Below are positions 7,658-14,094 of a stretch of 14,481 bases of DNA, piece after piece. Source of the stretch: an uncultured Erysipelotrichaceae bacterium (GTDB lineage Bacteria; Bacillota_I; Bacilli_A; RFN20; CAG-826); contig CADBDO010000014.1 in assembly GCA_902793515.1 (NCBI GenBank), positions 1-14,481 on the forward strand. Direction: 5' to 3'. Position 1 is the stretch's first letter. Each line of letters starts with the position of its first letter. Under the pieces are notes generated by a model, which saw nothing but the letters and a program-made list of their open reading frames with translations, did no database searches and had not been told where the DNA came from. A program made the translations under genes and the position numbers.

Positions 7658-9574
7658 TTAGGCAAGGATGCCAGGGTTGTCATTGGCGGCCGCAAGGGTC
7701 GAGAAGTCGAAGGTTGTGGTTCCAATGTCACTAAGAGTCATCTTCATTCCGAAGTAGCCATCGGTGAGGCCAATAGGGGCATACATCGAGAAGGTGATTT
7801 CAACCTCGTGGGTAGCAGTATCAACGGTGAAGTTGGTGTATTTGCTGTAGAGCGAGAGGGCGTGGTAGTCGCCGCCATTGAATTCCTGAGGTTCGGTCCA
7901 CCAGGTTCCGGCGCTTACATAACCACTCATATCAGCAATGATGCCGTAGTTAGCTCCTCCGAACATATTGAGAAGCTGTTCGAAGAGTTGGTTGGCCTTA
8001 GTGGTTTTATCATCGTCGCCAACATCACCGGTGAAGATGGTCTTGGTTCCATTGGTCTTCTTGCTGGTCCAGTTGACGGTATTGCAAGCAGCGGCAGTGA
8101 CGTTGTTGGCGGCCATCTGCTTCACTTCATCAAGGGTGAAGACATCGGTGGCACCGGCGATGGCGGTACGGGCTGGAAGGACCTTAGCGGTCTGATCAGC
8201 ATTGTTTTCAAGTCTCGTGCTGTAAGCGGCACCGCTATCATTCCAGACAGCGACGGCATCGAAGAGGGTGTAATCAGCAGCCTGGCTGAACCCATTAGCG
8301 GTTTGTGCAAGCTTCTTGCCTTTCTTCTCGGTGTAGATACCAGAAGAGGTGTGCTTGGAAGTGATGACAGCATCGCAGGTGTCGAAGAGGTTAGCGACGG
8401 CTCCCCCTGCCACATCAGCTTCAGCTGGGACGGTCTTGTTGCCATCACCGTCAATGGCATAGGCCTCAAGGGTGAGGGTGAAGTTGCCTGCGGTGTTGGC
8501 AGCTAAGAAGGCAGTAGTGATTTCGTCAGAGGTGATCTTGGCTGGGATGTATGAGGCATCGGCAATGGCGGTGTTCATCCAAGCAAGCTCGGAAGTTCCG
8601 ATGTTCTCGAGGATAAGGGTGCACCAGACAGCATTGTCAGTATCGTCGCCAACGATGATATCGAAGGAAGCTTTATCTGGATTGCCATCGATGTTGATGT
8701 CTTCGAAGCCAGCGAAGGCAGCGCCGTAGTATGGGACTTCAACGCCGTTGGATTTTGGATGGGAGAGGCCGCTCGACCACATGAGGCTCTCAGCGAAGGT
8801 TGGGCTATAGAGAAGGATGTCGTCGCCATCTAAGCTGACATAGGTCGAATCAGCGGCATCGAGTTCGATTGGCATCGTGACATAGTACCAATCGAACTGG
8901 CTGAGAATGCCAGGCTCGAAGGTTGGGACTGGAGTGTGGTTGGCACCCTCGGTGTAGGTGCCCGCATAGCCATTGCCATCAGATAGTTTGGCAAGGATGA
9001 AGTTATCTGGATTGCCATCTTCGTCGAGGGCGTAGAGATCGTCTGGATCATAAATGACCGTGTATCTGGCGTTATGGAGAGTTTTCCATAAACGCTGGTC
9101 TCTACCATCTTCACCCTCATAATGGACATCGATGGTGAAGTTCTGTGGATCGTCGAGAAGTGGCTCAAGGAAGGCCTCCATCTTGATCTGATCGTTGCTA
9201 AGGACGGTGACGTCGAGTTTGGTGACAAGGCCGCCAGCGGTGACGGTGATGTAGAAGGTTCCGACCTCAGAGCCTTTGATCTTGTGGCCATCGATGGTGA
9301 TGGACTTGGCGTTGGTGCTGAGTTCGAAGCTCTTGTCGGTAGAACCGTCGCTATACTCGATGGTGATGAAGTTATCAAGGTTAAGGAAGACGTTTTCCTG
9401 AAGGAAAGGAATATCTTTTTCACGCTTGATCTTGGATGGATCCTTATCGGCAACAGAAGCCGCTGAGGAACCCTCGTTACCATTAGTGCTGTTATTGCTT
9501 GGTGGTACACAGGAGCCTAACATTGCGAGTGCAGCTGTGGACATAAGCATTAGCTTGGTTGCAAATTTTTTCAT
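7658..9574 (-). CDS. Unknown secreted lipoprotein with an N-terminal Ig-like domain, first gene of the opp operon
   Basis: I do not recognise the family as a whole. A signal peptide with a lipobox (LGSC, Cys22) predicts a lipid-anchored surface protein. A low-complexity Ser/Asn/Gly linker (23-45) follows. Residues 62-126 look like a bacterial Ig-like (Big-type) domain: a beta-rich stretch with YSDGSTD, then GTFYITVTAGGLVTKLDVTV. The remaining 500 residues are beta-rich, acidic and aromatic, with several Asp/Asn/Gly loops that could bind metal, and show no transmembrane segment or catalytic motif I can name. It starts from a good ribosome site (AAAGGAGAG) 29 nt or so after a predicted transcription start, and leads directly into oppA 65 bp on. 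Position suggests a surface partner of the peptide importer (substrate capture, adhesion or scaffold), which is inference. A lineage-specific surface protein unrelated to transport is the alternative. Confidence 0.9.
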   Translation of the reverse strand: MKKFATKLMLMSTAALAMLGSCVPPSNNSTNGNEGSSAASVADKDPSKIKREKDIPFLQENVFLNLDNFITIEYSDGSTDKSFELSTNAKSITIDGHKIKGSEVGTFYITVTAGGLVTKLDVTVLSNDQIKMEAFLEPLLDDPQNFTIDVHYEGEDGRDQRLWKTLHNARYTVIYDPDDLYALDEDGNPDNFILAKLSDGNGYAGTYTEGANHTPVPTFEPGILSQFDWYYVTMPIELDAADSTYVSLDGDDILLYSPTFAESLMWSSGLSHPKSNGVEVPYYGAAFAGFEDINIDGNPDKASFDIIVGDDTDNAVWCTLILENIGTSELAWMNTAIADASYIPAKITSDEITTAFLAANTAGNFTLTLEAYAIDGDGNKTVPAEADVAGGAVANLFDTCDAVITSKHTSSGIYTEKKGKKLAQTANGFSQAADYTLFDAVAVWNDSGAAYSTRLENNADQTAKVLPARTAIAGATDVFTLDEVKQMAANNVTAAACNTVNWTSKKTNGTKTIFTGDVGDDDKTTKANQLFEQLLNMFGGANYGIIADMSGYVSAGTWWTEPQEFNGGDYHALSLYSKYTNFTVDTATHEVEITFSMYAPIGLTDGYFGMKMTLSDIGTTTFDFSTLAAANDNPGILA

Positions 9575-9583
9575 AATTGTCTG

Positions 9584-9602
9584 CTCTCCTTTCTTGAAAG
9601 AG
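9584..9602 (-). promoter_or_regulatory. Hairpin at the 5' end of the operon mRNA that includes the ribosome site
   Basis: In the minus-strand RNA CTCTTTC pairs with GAAAGGAG (one bulged G; small CAAG loop). It starts within a base or two of the predicted transcript start and covers the Shine-Dalgarno AAAGGAG of the lipoprotein gene. It could protect the 5' end or damp initiation. Seen by eye only; no folding energy was computed. Confidence 0.35.
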
Positions 9603-9609
9603 TGAGGTT

Positions 9610-9637
9610 AATATAGAACACATAAGCCAATTTTCAA
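9610..9637 (-). promoter_or_regulatory. Sigma-A-type promoter of the lipoprotein-opp operon
   Basis: On the minus strand TTGAAA (9637-9632) and TATATT (9615-9610) are separated by 16 bp, inside an AT-rich stretch. The predicted start is near 9603, giving a leader of about 29 nt with a strong ribosome site before the ATG at 9574. Confidence 0.65.
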
Positions 9638-9656
9638 TAATTATTTTATTTTAAAT

Positions 9657-9747
9657 AAAAAGGCGGACTCGGCTCATAGGGCCTTTTTCAAAAAGGCGGG
9701 ACCACCGCAACTGCAGGTTTCTAGACATTTTGAGGTCTTTTTCCGCC
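9657..9747 (-). ncRNA. Candidate small RNA or terminator/antiterminator element
   Basis: Read on the minus strand, the segment opens with GGCGGA and ends with TCCGCC followed by TTTTT, so the ends can pair. Inside are a GCGG-TGGTC-CCGC hairpin followed by TTTTT and three mutually complementary octamers: GCCTTTTT (9697-9690), AAAAAGGC (9688-9681) and GCCTTTTT (9664-9657). The middle one can pair with either neighbour, so two exclusive structures exist. A possible promoter (TTGACG, 16 bp, TACAAA) lies just upstream. No known RNA family is recognised. It could instead be only a strong bidirectional terminator. Confidence 0.3.
9681..9697. repeat. 17-bp perfect inverted repeat
   Basis: GCCTTTTT and AAAAAGGC flank a single central base. 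A third copy of AAAAAGGC lies at 9657-9664 and competes for the same partner. Confidence 0.9.
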
Positions 9748-9775
9748 TTTGTAAGCGGTTTCACTTTGTCGTCAA
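9748..9775 (-). promoter_or_regulatory. Possible promoter of the hairpin-rich element
   Basis: Minus-strand TTGACG (9775-9770) and TACAAA (9753-9748) are 16 bp apart, five and four matches to consensus. Transcription would start near 9741, at the edge of the structured element. The cre-like site overlaps its -10 and spacer, as expected for a repressed promoter. Confidence 0.35.
9750..9763. promoter_or_regulatory. cre-like operator (CcpA or another LacI-family regulator)
   Basis: TGTAAGCGGTTTCA matches the catabolite-response consensus TGWAANCGNTNWCA at every defined position, with the central CG. It sits 113 bp upstream of the opp promoter's -35 and overlaps the possible small-RNA promoter. 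Match seen directly; the regulator is inferred from Bacillota knowledge and could be another LacI-family protein. Confidence 0.5.
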
Positions 9776-9857
9776 GATAAATTCAGCGCCGATGAATCCG
9801 CCTTTACGATTGTCCAAAAATCGGTAAGAAATTCTCAAATGAGACACGCATATATGG

Positions 9858-9878
9858 AAAACGCGTGGGCGCGCTTTT
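9858..9878. terminator. Terminator-like hairpin upstream of the acyl-CoA synthetase gene
   Basis: AAAACGCG and CGCG(C)TTTT form a stem with one bulge around a TGGG loop, with A and T runs outside, so it could act on either strand. It lies 55 bp before the plus-strand start codon and may insulate the two divergent units. Confidence 0.3.
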
Positions 9879-9915
9879 CGCATTTAGGGGCTATCAAAAG
9901 AAGCCCGAAATAGAG

Positions 9916-9921
9916 TAATAT
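9916..9921 (+). promoter_or_regulatory. Weak -10 element for a leaderless transcript
   Basis: TAATAT ends 11 bp before the ATG at 9933, so transcription would begin within a few bases of the start codon. No good -35 is seen 16-18 bp upstream. There is no Shine-Dalgarno sequence between it and the ATG. Confidence 0.35.
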
Positions 9922-9932
9922 GATTCAGTCAA

Positions 9933-11543
9933 ATGGCACCAAAAAGCATCTACGAACAAGTGGCCGAAACGGTTAAAAGAATGCCTTTCGCAAGGGCGAT
10001 CGTTTTCGAAAACAAGAAATACAATTACCGTCAATTTGGAAGGGAAATATTGAAGGCGGCCGGAAGGCTTTCCGCAATCGGAATCAAGCCTCGCGACGTC
10101 GTCACCGTCCTTCTCCCAAACTGCCCTGACAGCGTATTCATTTTCTATGCTTTAAGCGCGATCGGGGCGATTGCCTATAACATCCATCCTCTCACCCCTG
10201 GACCAACCGTGGCGAAGATGATGAAGAAGGTCGAATCCAAGTATTGCGTTTCTTTGATCAATAGCGCCCACGAGCTATGGGTGTCGATGCCAAACGATGT
10301 CAAAGTTATTGGCGTCAATCCATACGTCGGAATCAGCTTCTTCAAGGCCTCCTACCTCAACTACTTAGGCAGGAATACCGAAGGGGTTATCAAATACTGG
10401 AAAATCAAAGGAACCCCGACAGTTCCTTTATATTCTCCAAAAGAAGAGAAGGAAGACGCCGTCTATCTCAATACCGGCGGAACCAATGGCGAACCAAAAG
10501 TCGTCCGCATTTCAAATGAGTCAATGAACCATATCGGTTTGAACTCATATCAGCTCATTGGAGGCAAGGTCACCGACATCAGCATCATGACCGCCGTCCC
10601 AATGTTCCACGTCCTTGGTTTAGGCATGGCCATCCATGTTCCTTTCTCGATGGGTGGAAGCGCCTGCCTCATCCTCAAATTCAACACGAAAGAGGCTATC
10701 AACCAGATGAAGAAAGGCAACGCCACCGTCATCATTGGCGTGCCTGCCCTATATAACGCACTCCTTAGCCGTGACAAATTCTATGGACCTCATTTGAAGA
10801 AGCAAATCGTTGCCTATCTTGGTGGCGATTCCTGCCCAATGAGCTTAATTGAAAGATGGAACGGCGCGATGGAAAAATATGGCTCAAAAGCCAGACTTTA
10901 TGTCGGTTATGGCTTAACCGAAACCAGCACCGCTTGTAACGTCAACACCTTTGGTGGCCGTAACAAATATGGCTCCGTTGGCAAGCCTCTCCCAGGTGTC
11001 TTAAACAAGATCGTCGATCCAGAGACCGGAGAAGAATTACCAGCAGGCAAGTATGGCGAGATCCTCATCGGAGGACCATCCGTCATGACTGGCTACTACG
11101 GTGACGAAGAGCTCAATAAAAAGACCTTATTCTTTGATAAGGACGGAAACCCATGGCTCCACACGATGGACTATGGCTGCATCGATGAGGATGGCTATCT
11201 CTACTTCAAGCAAAGATTAAGGAGAATCGTCAAGATCAACGCAGAAACCCTTTGCCCTAGTGACGTCGAAGACGTCGTCAATTCCCTCCCTGGCATCTAT
11301 GAGTCATATTGCTATGGCGTCCCAAATAGCCGCAAAGGCAATGTCTTCAGACTCATCGCCGTCATCAGAAGAGGCGATCACCCATGGTCAGAGGAAGAAG
11401 CCGAGAAAGCCATCAAAGAAGCGATAAAGAAATCGCTTCCTCCAGCCTACTTCCCAGACAAGATCATCTTCATGAAGAAGCTTCCTAGAACCCCAATAGG
11501 AAAGATAGATATCTCTCAAATCGAGGGAGCAGAAGTCAGATAA
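9933..11543 (+). CDS. ANL-superfamily acyl-CoA synthetase / AMP-dependent ligase
   Basis: The enzyme should activate a carboxylic acid with ATP to an acyl-AMP and pass it to CoA or another acceptor, in the cytoplasm. Adenylate-forming motifs are in order: P-loop LNTGGTNGEPK (179-189), YGLTETS (326-332), the Asp of A7 in LHTMDYG (Asp413), the hinge region QRLRRIVKINAE (427-438) and the catalytic Lys of LPRTPIGKID (Lys524). Its 536 residues are normal for acyl-CoA synthetases. The A8 segment is unusual: the invariant Gly of the V-x-x-G-x-N motif is Ala, and the usual hinge Asp appears to be Arg. Substrate is unknown; a fatty or other medium-size acid is the default guess. The start is set by the conserved N-terminus, although no ribosome site precedes it. 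The next gene, 76 bp downstream, is a YwaF/TMEM164-type membrane protein that might use its product. Confidence 0.93.
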   Translation: MAPKSIYEQVAETVKRMPFARAIVFENKKYNYRQFGREILKAAGRLSAIGIKPRDVVTVLLPNCPDSVFIFYALSAIGAIAYNIHPLTPGPTVAKMMKKVESKYCVSLINSAHELWVSMPNDVKVIGVNPYVGISFFKASYLNYLGRNTEGVIKYWKIKGTPTVPLYSPKEEKEDAVYLNTGGTNGEPKVVRISNESMNHIGLNSYQLIGGKVTDISIMTAVPMFHVLGLGMAIHVPFSMGGSACLILKFNTKEAINQMKKGNATVIIGVPALYNALLSRDKFYGPHLKKQIVAYLGGDSCPMSLIERWNGAMEKYGSKARLYVGYGLTETSTACNVNTFGGRNKYGSVGKPLPGVLNKIVDPETGEELPAGKYGEILIGGPSVMTGYYGDEELNKKTLFFDKDGNPWLHTMDYGCIDEDGYLYFKQRLRRIVKINAETLCPSDVEDVVNSLPGIYESYCYGVPNSRKGNVFRLIAVIRRGDHPWSEEEAEKAIKEAIKKSLPPAYFPDKIIFMKKLPRTPIGKIDISQIEGAEVR

Positions 11544-11553
11544 TCTCGCGCTC

Positions 11554-11570
11554 ATCGCTGTTTAAGCGAT
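11554..11570 (+). terminator. Weak hairpin after the acyl-CoA synthetase gene
   Basis: ATCGCT and AGCGAT form a six-pair stem with a GTTTA loop. A T-run comes only 15 bases later (11585-11590), so termination, if any, would be partial. Confidence 0.35.
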
Positions 11571-11594
11571 TTATCCCAAATTCCTTTTTTAAAG

Positions 11595-11618
11595 TGATAA
11601 ACTTACCAACATAAGTTT
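11595..11618 (+). promoter_or_regulatory. Extended -10 and inverted repeat before the YwaF-like gene
   Basis: TGATAAACT (11595-11603) fits an extended -10 and would start transcription near 11610, ten bases before the ATG. An inverted repeat AAACTT (11599-11604) and AAGTTT (11613-11618) overlaps the -10 and ends one base before the start codon. It could be an operator or an RNA hairpin. No Shine-Dalgarno is present. Confidence 0.35.
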
Positions 11619-11619
11619 T

Positions 11620-12486
11620 ATGGTTTGGTTTTACGAATTCTTACATTGGCTGACTGGAAAGATGGAAGAACCGCACATGTTCGGTTGGTTCCACCTCATG
11701 ATGATCGCGATCGTCATCGCCACCACTGCCCTCTATATCATCCTTTGGCGCAAAGCCGACGAGAAAACATACAGGAAGGTCATCTTCTGGTCTTGGATCG
11801 TCCTTGTCGCTTTGGAACTTCTTAAGCAGCTCACGATCAACTTCGTCTATAACGAAGCGGATCCTTCCTTATCGACCTTCGAATACTATTGGGACCACTT
11901 CCCATTCCAGTTCTGCGCGGTTCCTTTATACACCTACCCTCTTGTCGCCTTCCTTCCAAATAAAGGAAAGGTCTCAAATTTTATTTGGGAGAGCTTAGTG
12001 GGTTTCACCGCTTGCTTCATCACGATCGGTGGTTTGGCCACCCTCATCTATCCTGAGCAAGCCCTCATCGACACCATCGTCATCAATATCCAAACCCTCA
12101 CTTACCATGGCCTCATGATCGTCGTTGGAATATACACCACAGTGTGGCTTGGAAAGAGATTTAACCTCAAAATCTACAGCAAAACCCCTGTGCCTTTCCT
12201 TGCATTCATCGTTGTGGCGATGATTCTTAATGTCACTTTCGTCAAGAGCGGAATCACTGGTGGTTCTACCTTCAACATGTTCTTCATCTCCCCTTACTTC
12301 CCAAGCACCTTGCCAGTGTTGTCCGAGATATACCCTGTCGTTCCTTATCCAGTCTTCCTTCTCCTTTATGTCCTAGGCTTCATCACCTTGGGATTTATCT
12401 TCTTCGAGATCCTCTACTGGACCTTATGGGTCATCAGAAAGCTAGAGCCAAAGAAAAAAGCGGAGACGGTTACCGAACAACCATAA
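11620..12486 (+). CDS. Integral membrane protein of the YwaF/TP0381 (TMEM164-like) family
   Basis: This is a 288-residue, seven-helix membrane protein; helices lie near 23-43, 54-74, 96-113, 122-143, 158-177, 190-208 and 245-271. The pattern fits the bacterial YwaF/TP0381 family: an FGWFHL entry to helix 1, a polar HFPFQFCAVPLYTYP motif at the third helix, TYHGLMI in the fifth and FNMFF..P in the sixth-seventh loop. Cys99 and His163 fall where the distantly related animal protein TMEM164 has residues proposed to form its acyltransferase active site. From this I infer lipid acyl transfer, but bacterial members have no firmly established role. The upstream acyl-CoA synthetase could supply the acyl group. 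A terminator follows the stop. There is no ribosome site, so the message may be leaderless or start very close to the ATG. Confidence 0.85.
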   Translation: MVWFYEFLHWLTGKMEEPHMFGWFHLMMIAIVIATTALYIILWRKADEKTYRKVIFWSWIVLVALELLKQLTINFVYNEADPSLSTFEYYWDHFPFQFCAVPLYTYPLVAFLPNKGKVSNFIWESLVGFTACFITIGGLATLIYPEQALIDTIVINIQTLTYHGLMIVVGIYTTVWLGKRFNLKIYSKTPVPFLAFIVVAMILNVTFVKSGITGGSTFNMFFISPYFPSTLPVLSEIYPVVPYPVFLLLYVLGFITLGFIFFEILYWTLWVIRKLEPKKKAETVTEQP

Positions 12487-12508
12487 ACGGCGGTTATGCC
12501 GTTTTTTT
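12486..12508 (+). terminator. Intrinsic terminator after the YwaF-like gene
   Basis: AACGGC and GCCGTT form a six-pair stem with a GGTTAT loop, followed by seven T in all (12502-12508). It overlaps the TAA stop. It should separate this gene from the peptidase gene. Confidence 0.8.
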
Positions 12509-12531
12509 ATTACTTTCCTTTAGGGAGATAT

Positions 12532-12555
12532 GCCTCGATGCTAAGATATTGAGGC
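12532..12555 (+). promoter_or_regulatory. Leader hairpin next to the peptidase ribosome site
   Basis: GCCTCGATG pairs with TATTGAGGC (nine pairs, two of them G-U) around a CTAAGA loop. The Shine-Dalgarno AGGAGG starts at 12557, one base after the stem, so the hairpin could influence ribosome access. By eye only. Confidence 0.4.
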
Positions 12556-12568
12556 CAGGAGGCGCTCT

Positions 12569-14050
12569 ATGAAACACTGCCCTACTTATACGAAGATCCT
12601 TCCTTATCTCGATCAGATGAGGAGACTAAGGACCACCACATCAATCATCTATTACGACCTTGCCTGCGTTGCAGGAAAAGACGCGATCAAAGACGAATCA
12701 GAGCTTCTCAACCACTGGTTCGCCGAACTTGCCAAAATCTCCCAAGACGAGGAATTCATCAAGCTCGTCAAAGAAGGCATGGAAGACAAAGAAGCAAACG
12801 TCATGGAGAAGCGCCTCTTTGAGAATCTCTATAAGGACGTCAAATTCCTCGAGAACTTCACTCTCGAAGAATACCTCGAATACAGAAACATCATTTCCGA
12901 TTGCAATGAGCATTGGAGAATCTGCCGCCCAAATAACGATTTCAAAGGCTGGCTCCCTTACTGGAAGAAGCAAGTCGAATCCTCAAGGAAAGTCGCCAGA
13001 AAGATGATGAAGGAAGGGCAAACCCCTTATGACACCTGCCTCGACGCTTATGAGCCAGGAAACAACGAGGCCTTCATCGATTCCATCTTCAATCCGTTGA
13101 AGGACACGCTTATCCCTCTTCTCAAAAAGGCTAAAGAAAAGCAAAAATCCTATGCAATTCCTGCCTTAAAGAGCTACGACAAGATCAAACAGAAAGAGAT
13201 GTCCTTAAGAATGCTTAAGGCTATCCATTACAACATGGATAAAGGCGCTCTCATGGAATCCGCTCACCCATTTAGCGACGCTCTAGCGAAGAACGACGCT
13301 AGAGTCACCACGAAGTTCCTCATCGAAGACTGGAGAAGCAATGTCTTCACCTGCTTACATGAAGGCGGCCACGCCCTCGAGTTCCAGAACTGGAGTGAGG
13401 AGATGTTTGAGAACCATGTCGAGAATATGGCCACTTCTGCTATTTGCGAAACCCATAGCCGTTTCTTCGAGAACATCATCGGAAGAAGCAAAGCCTTCAT
13501 GCCTATCCTTCAGAAAGAAGCCGCTGAGTCTCTTGACCCAGAACTTGGAAAGATTCCTGCCGAGGACTTCTACCATCTCATGAACGAGATCCAGCCATGG
13601 CTCATTAGATGTGAGGCGGATGAGCTCTCATATTGTCTCCATATCATCATCCGTTACGAGATCGAGAAAGACCTCATCAACGGCAAGATCGAATGCGAGG
13701 ATGTCCCAACTATCTGGAAACAGAAATACCACGACTACCTCGGCGTTGAAGTCACTGATGACAAGAATGGCTGCATGCAGGATACCCACTGGTCTGAAGC
13801 CTTATGGGGCTACTTCCCTTCATACGCCTTAGGAAACCTTTATGGCGCGATGATCAAAGAGAGAATCGAGAAAGAGATGGACTTCGAAGGCGCCATCAAG
13901 AATAACGAGATCAACAAGATCGTCGAATGGATGAGGGACAACGACTACTGCTACGACTATCTCAAGCCAAACGATTGGATCATGAAGGTTGTCGGCAAGC
14001 CATTAAGCGCTGAGCCGTATATCAAATACCTCAAAGAAAAGTTCGAATAA
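12569..14050 (+). CDS. M32-family metallocarboxypeptidase
   Basis: This is a zinc carboxypeptidase that removes single residues from the C-terminus of peptides, most likely in the cytoplasm, as there is no signal peptide or membrane segment. M32 hallmarks are all present: the zinc site HEGGH (264-268), the third ligand Glu294 in ETHSR, HPF (233-235), DARVTT (243-248), IQPWLIRCEADEL (341-353) and the GCMQDTHW..GYFPSYALGN block (401-423). The 493 residues match the family length of about 500. A strong AGGAGG lies six bases before the ATG. A terminator separates it from the gene upstream and another follows it, so it is probably a single-gene unit. With the Opp importer nearby, its natural substrates are probably imported peptides; that link is inferred from proximity. 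Confidence 0.96.
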   Translation: MKHCPTYTKILPYLDQMRRLRTTTSIIYYDLACVAGKDAIKDESELLNHWFAELAKISQDEEFIKLVKEGMEDKEANVMEKRLFENLYKDVKFLENFTLEEYLEYRNIISDCNEHWRICRPNNDFKGWLPYWKKQVESSRKVARKMMKEGQTPYDTCLDAYEPGNNEAFIDSIFNPLKDTLIPLLKKAKEKQKSYAIPALKSYDKIKQKEMSLRMLKAIHYNMDKGALMESAHPFSDALAKNDARVTTKFLIEDWRSNVFTCLHEGGHALEFQNWSEEMFENHVENMATSAICETHSRFFENIIGRSKAFMPILQKEAAESLDPELGKIPAEDFYHLMNEIQPWLIRCEADELSYCLHIIIRYEIEKDLINGKIECEDVPTIWKQKYHDYLGVEVTDDKNGCMQDTHWSEALWGYFPSYALGNLYGAMIKERIEKEMDFEGAIKNNEINKIVEWMRDNDYCYDYLKPNDWIMKVVGKPLSAEPYIKYLKEKFE

Positions 14051-14054
14051 AAAT

Positions 14055-14084
14055 AAAAAGGTCTGCGATTTGCAGGCCTTTTTT
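14055..14084. terminator. Bidirectional terminator between convergent genes
   Basis: AAAAAGGTCTGC (14055-14066) pairs with GCAGGCCTTTTT (14072-14083), with one G-U pair and a GATTT loop. A and T runs on the outer sides let it serve both the peptidase gene and the permease gene coming from the right. Confidence 0.85.
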
Positions 14085-14094
14085 GAATTTTTGA

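Larger units (their letters stand above)
9575..9932. other. Divergent intergenic region, 358 bp, rich in inverted repeats
   Basis: No convincing protein gene is present. From left to right it holds the opp-operon ribosome site and promoter (to 9637), an AT-rich stretch (9638-9660), a block of alternative hairpins (9657-9747), a cre-like operator (9750-9763), a spacer of no clear content, a terminator-like hairpin (9858-9878), a GGGCT/AGCCC hairpin (9888-9906) and a weak -10 element before the acyl-CoA synthetase gene. Confidence 0.7.

Noticed and set aside
7808..8506. Plus-strand ORF of 232 codons opposite the lipoprotein gene
   Set aside because: Antisense shadow with no start signals; the minus-strand frame has a signal peptide, ribosome site and promoter.
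9695..9712. T-box motif on the minus strand (GGTGGTCCCGCC resembles GGTGGTACCGCG)
   Set aside because: Ten of twelve bases match, but no Stem I or specifier loop is visible upstream, and the opp promoter lies downstream of the following terminator, so a T-box could not control it in the usual way.
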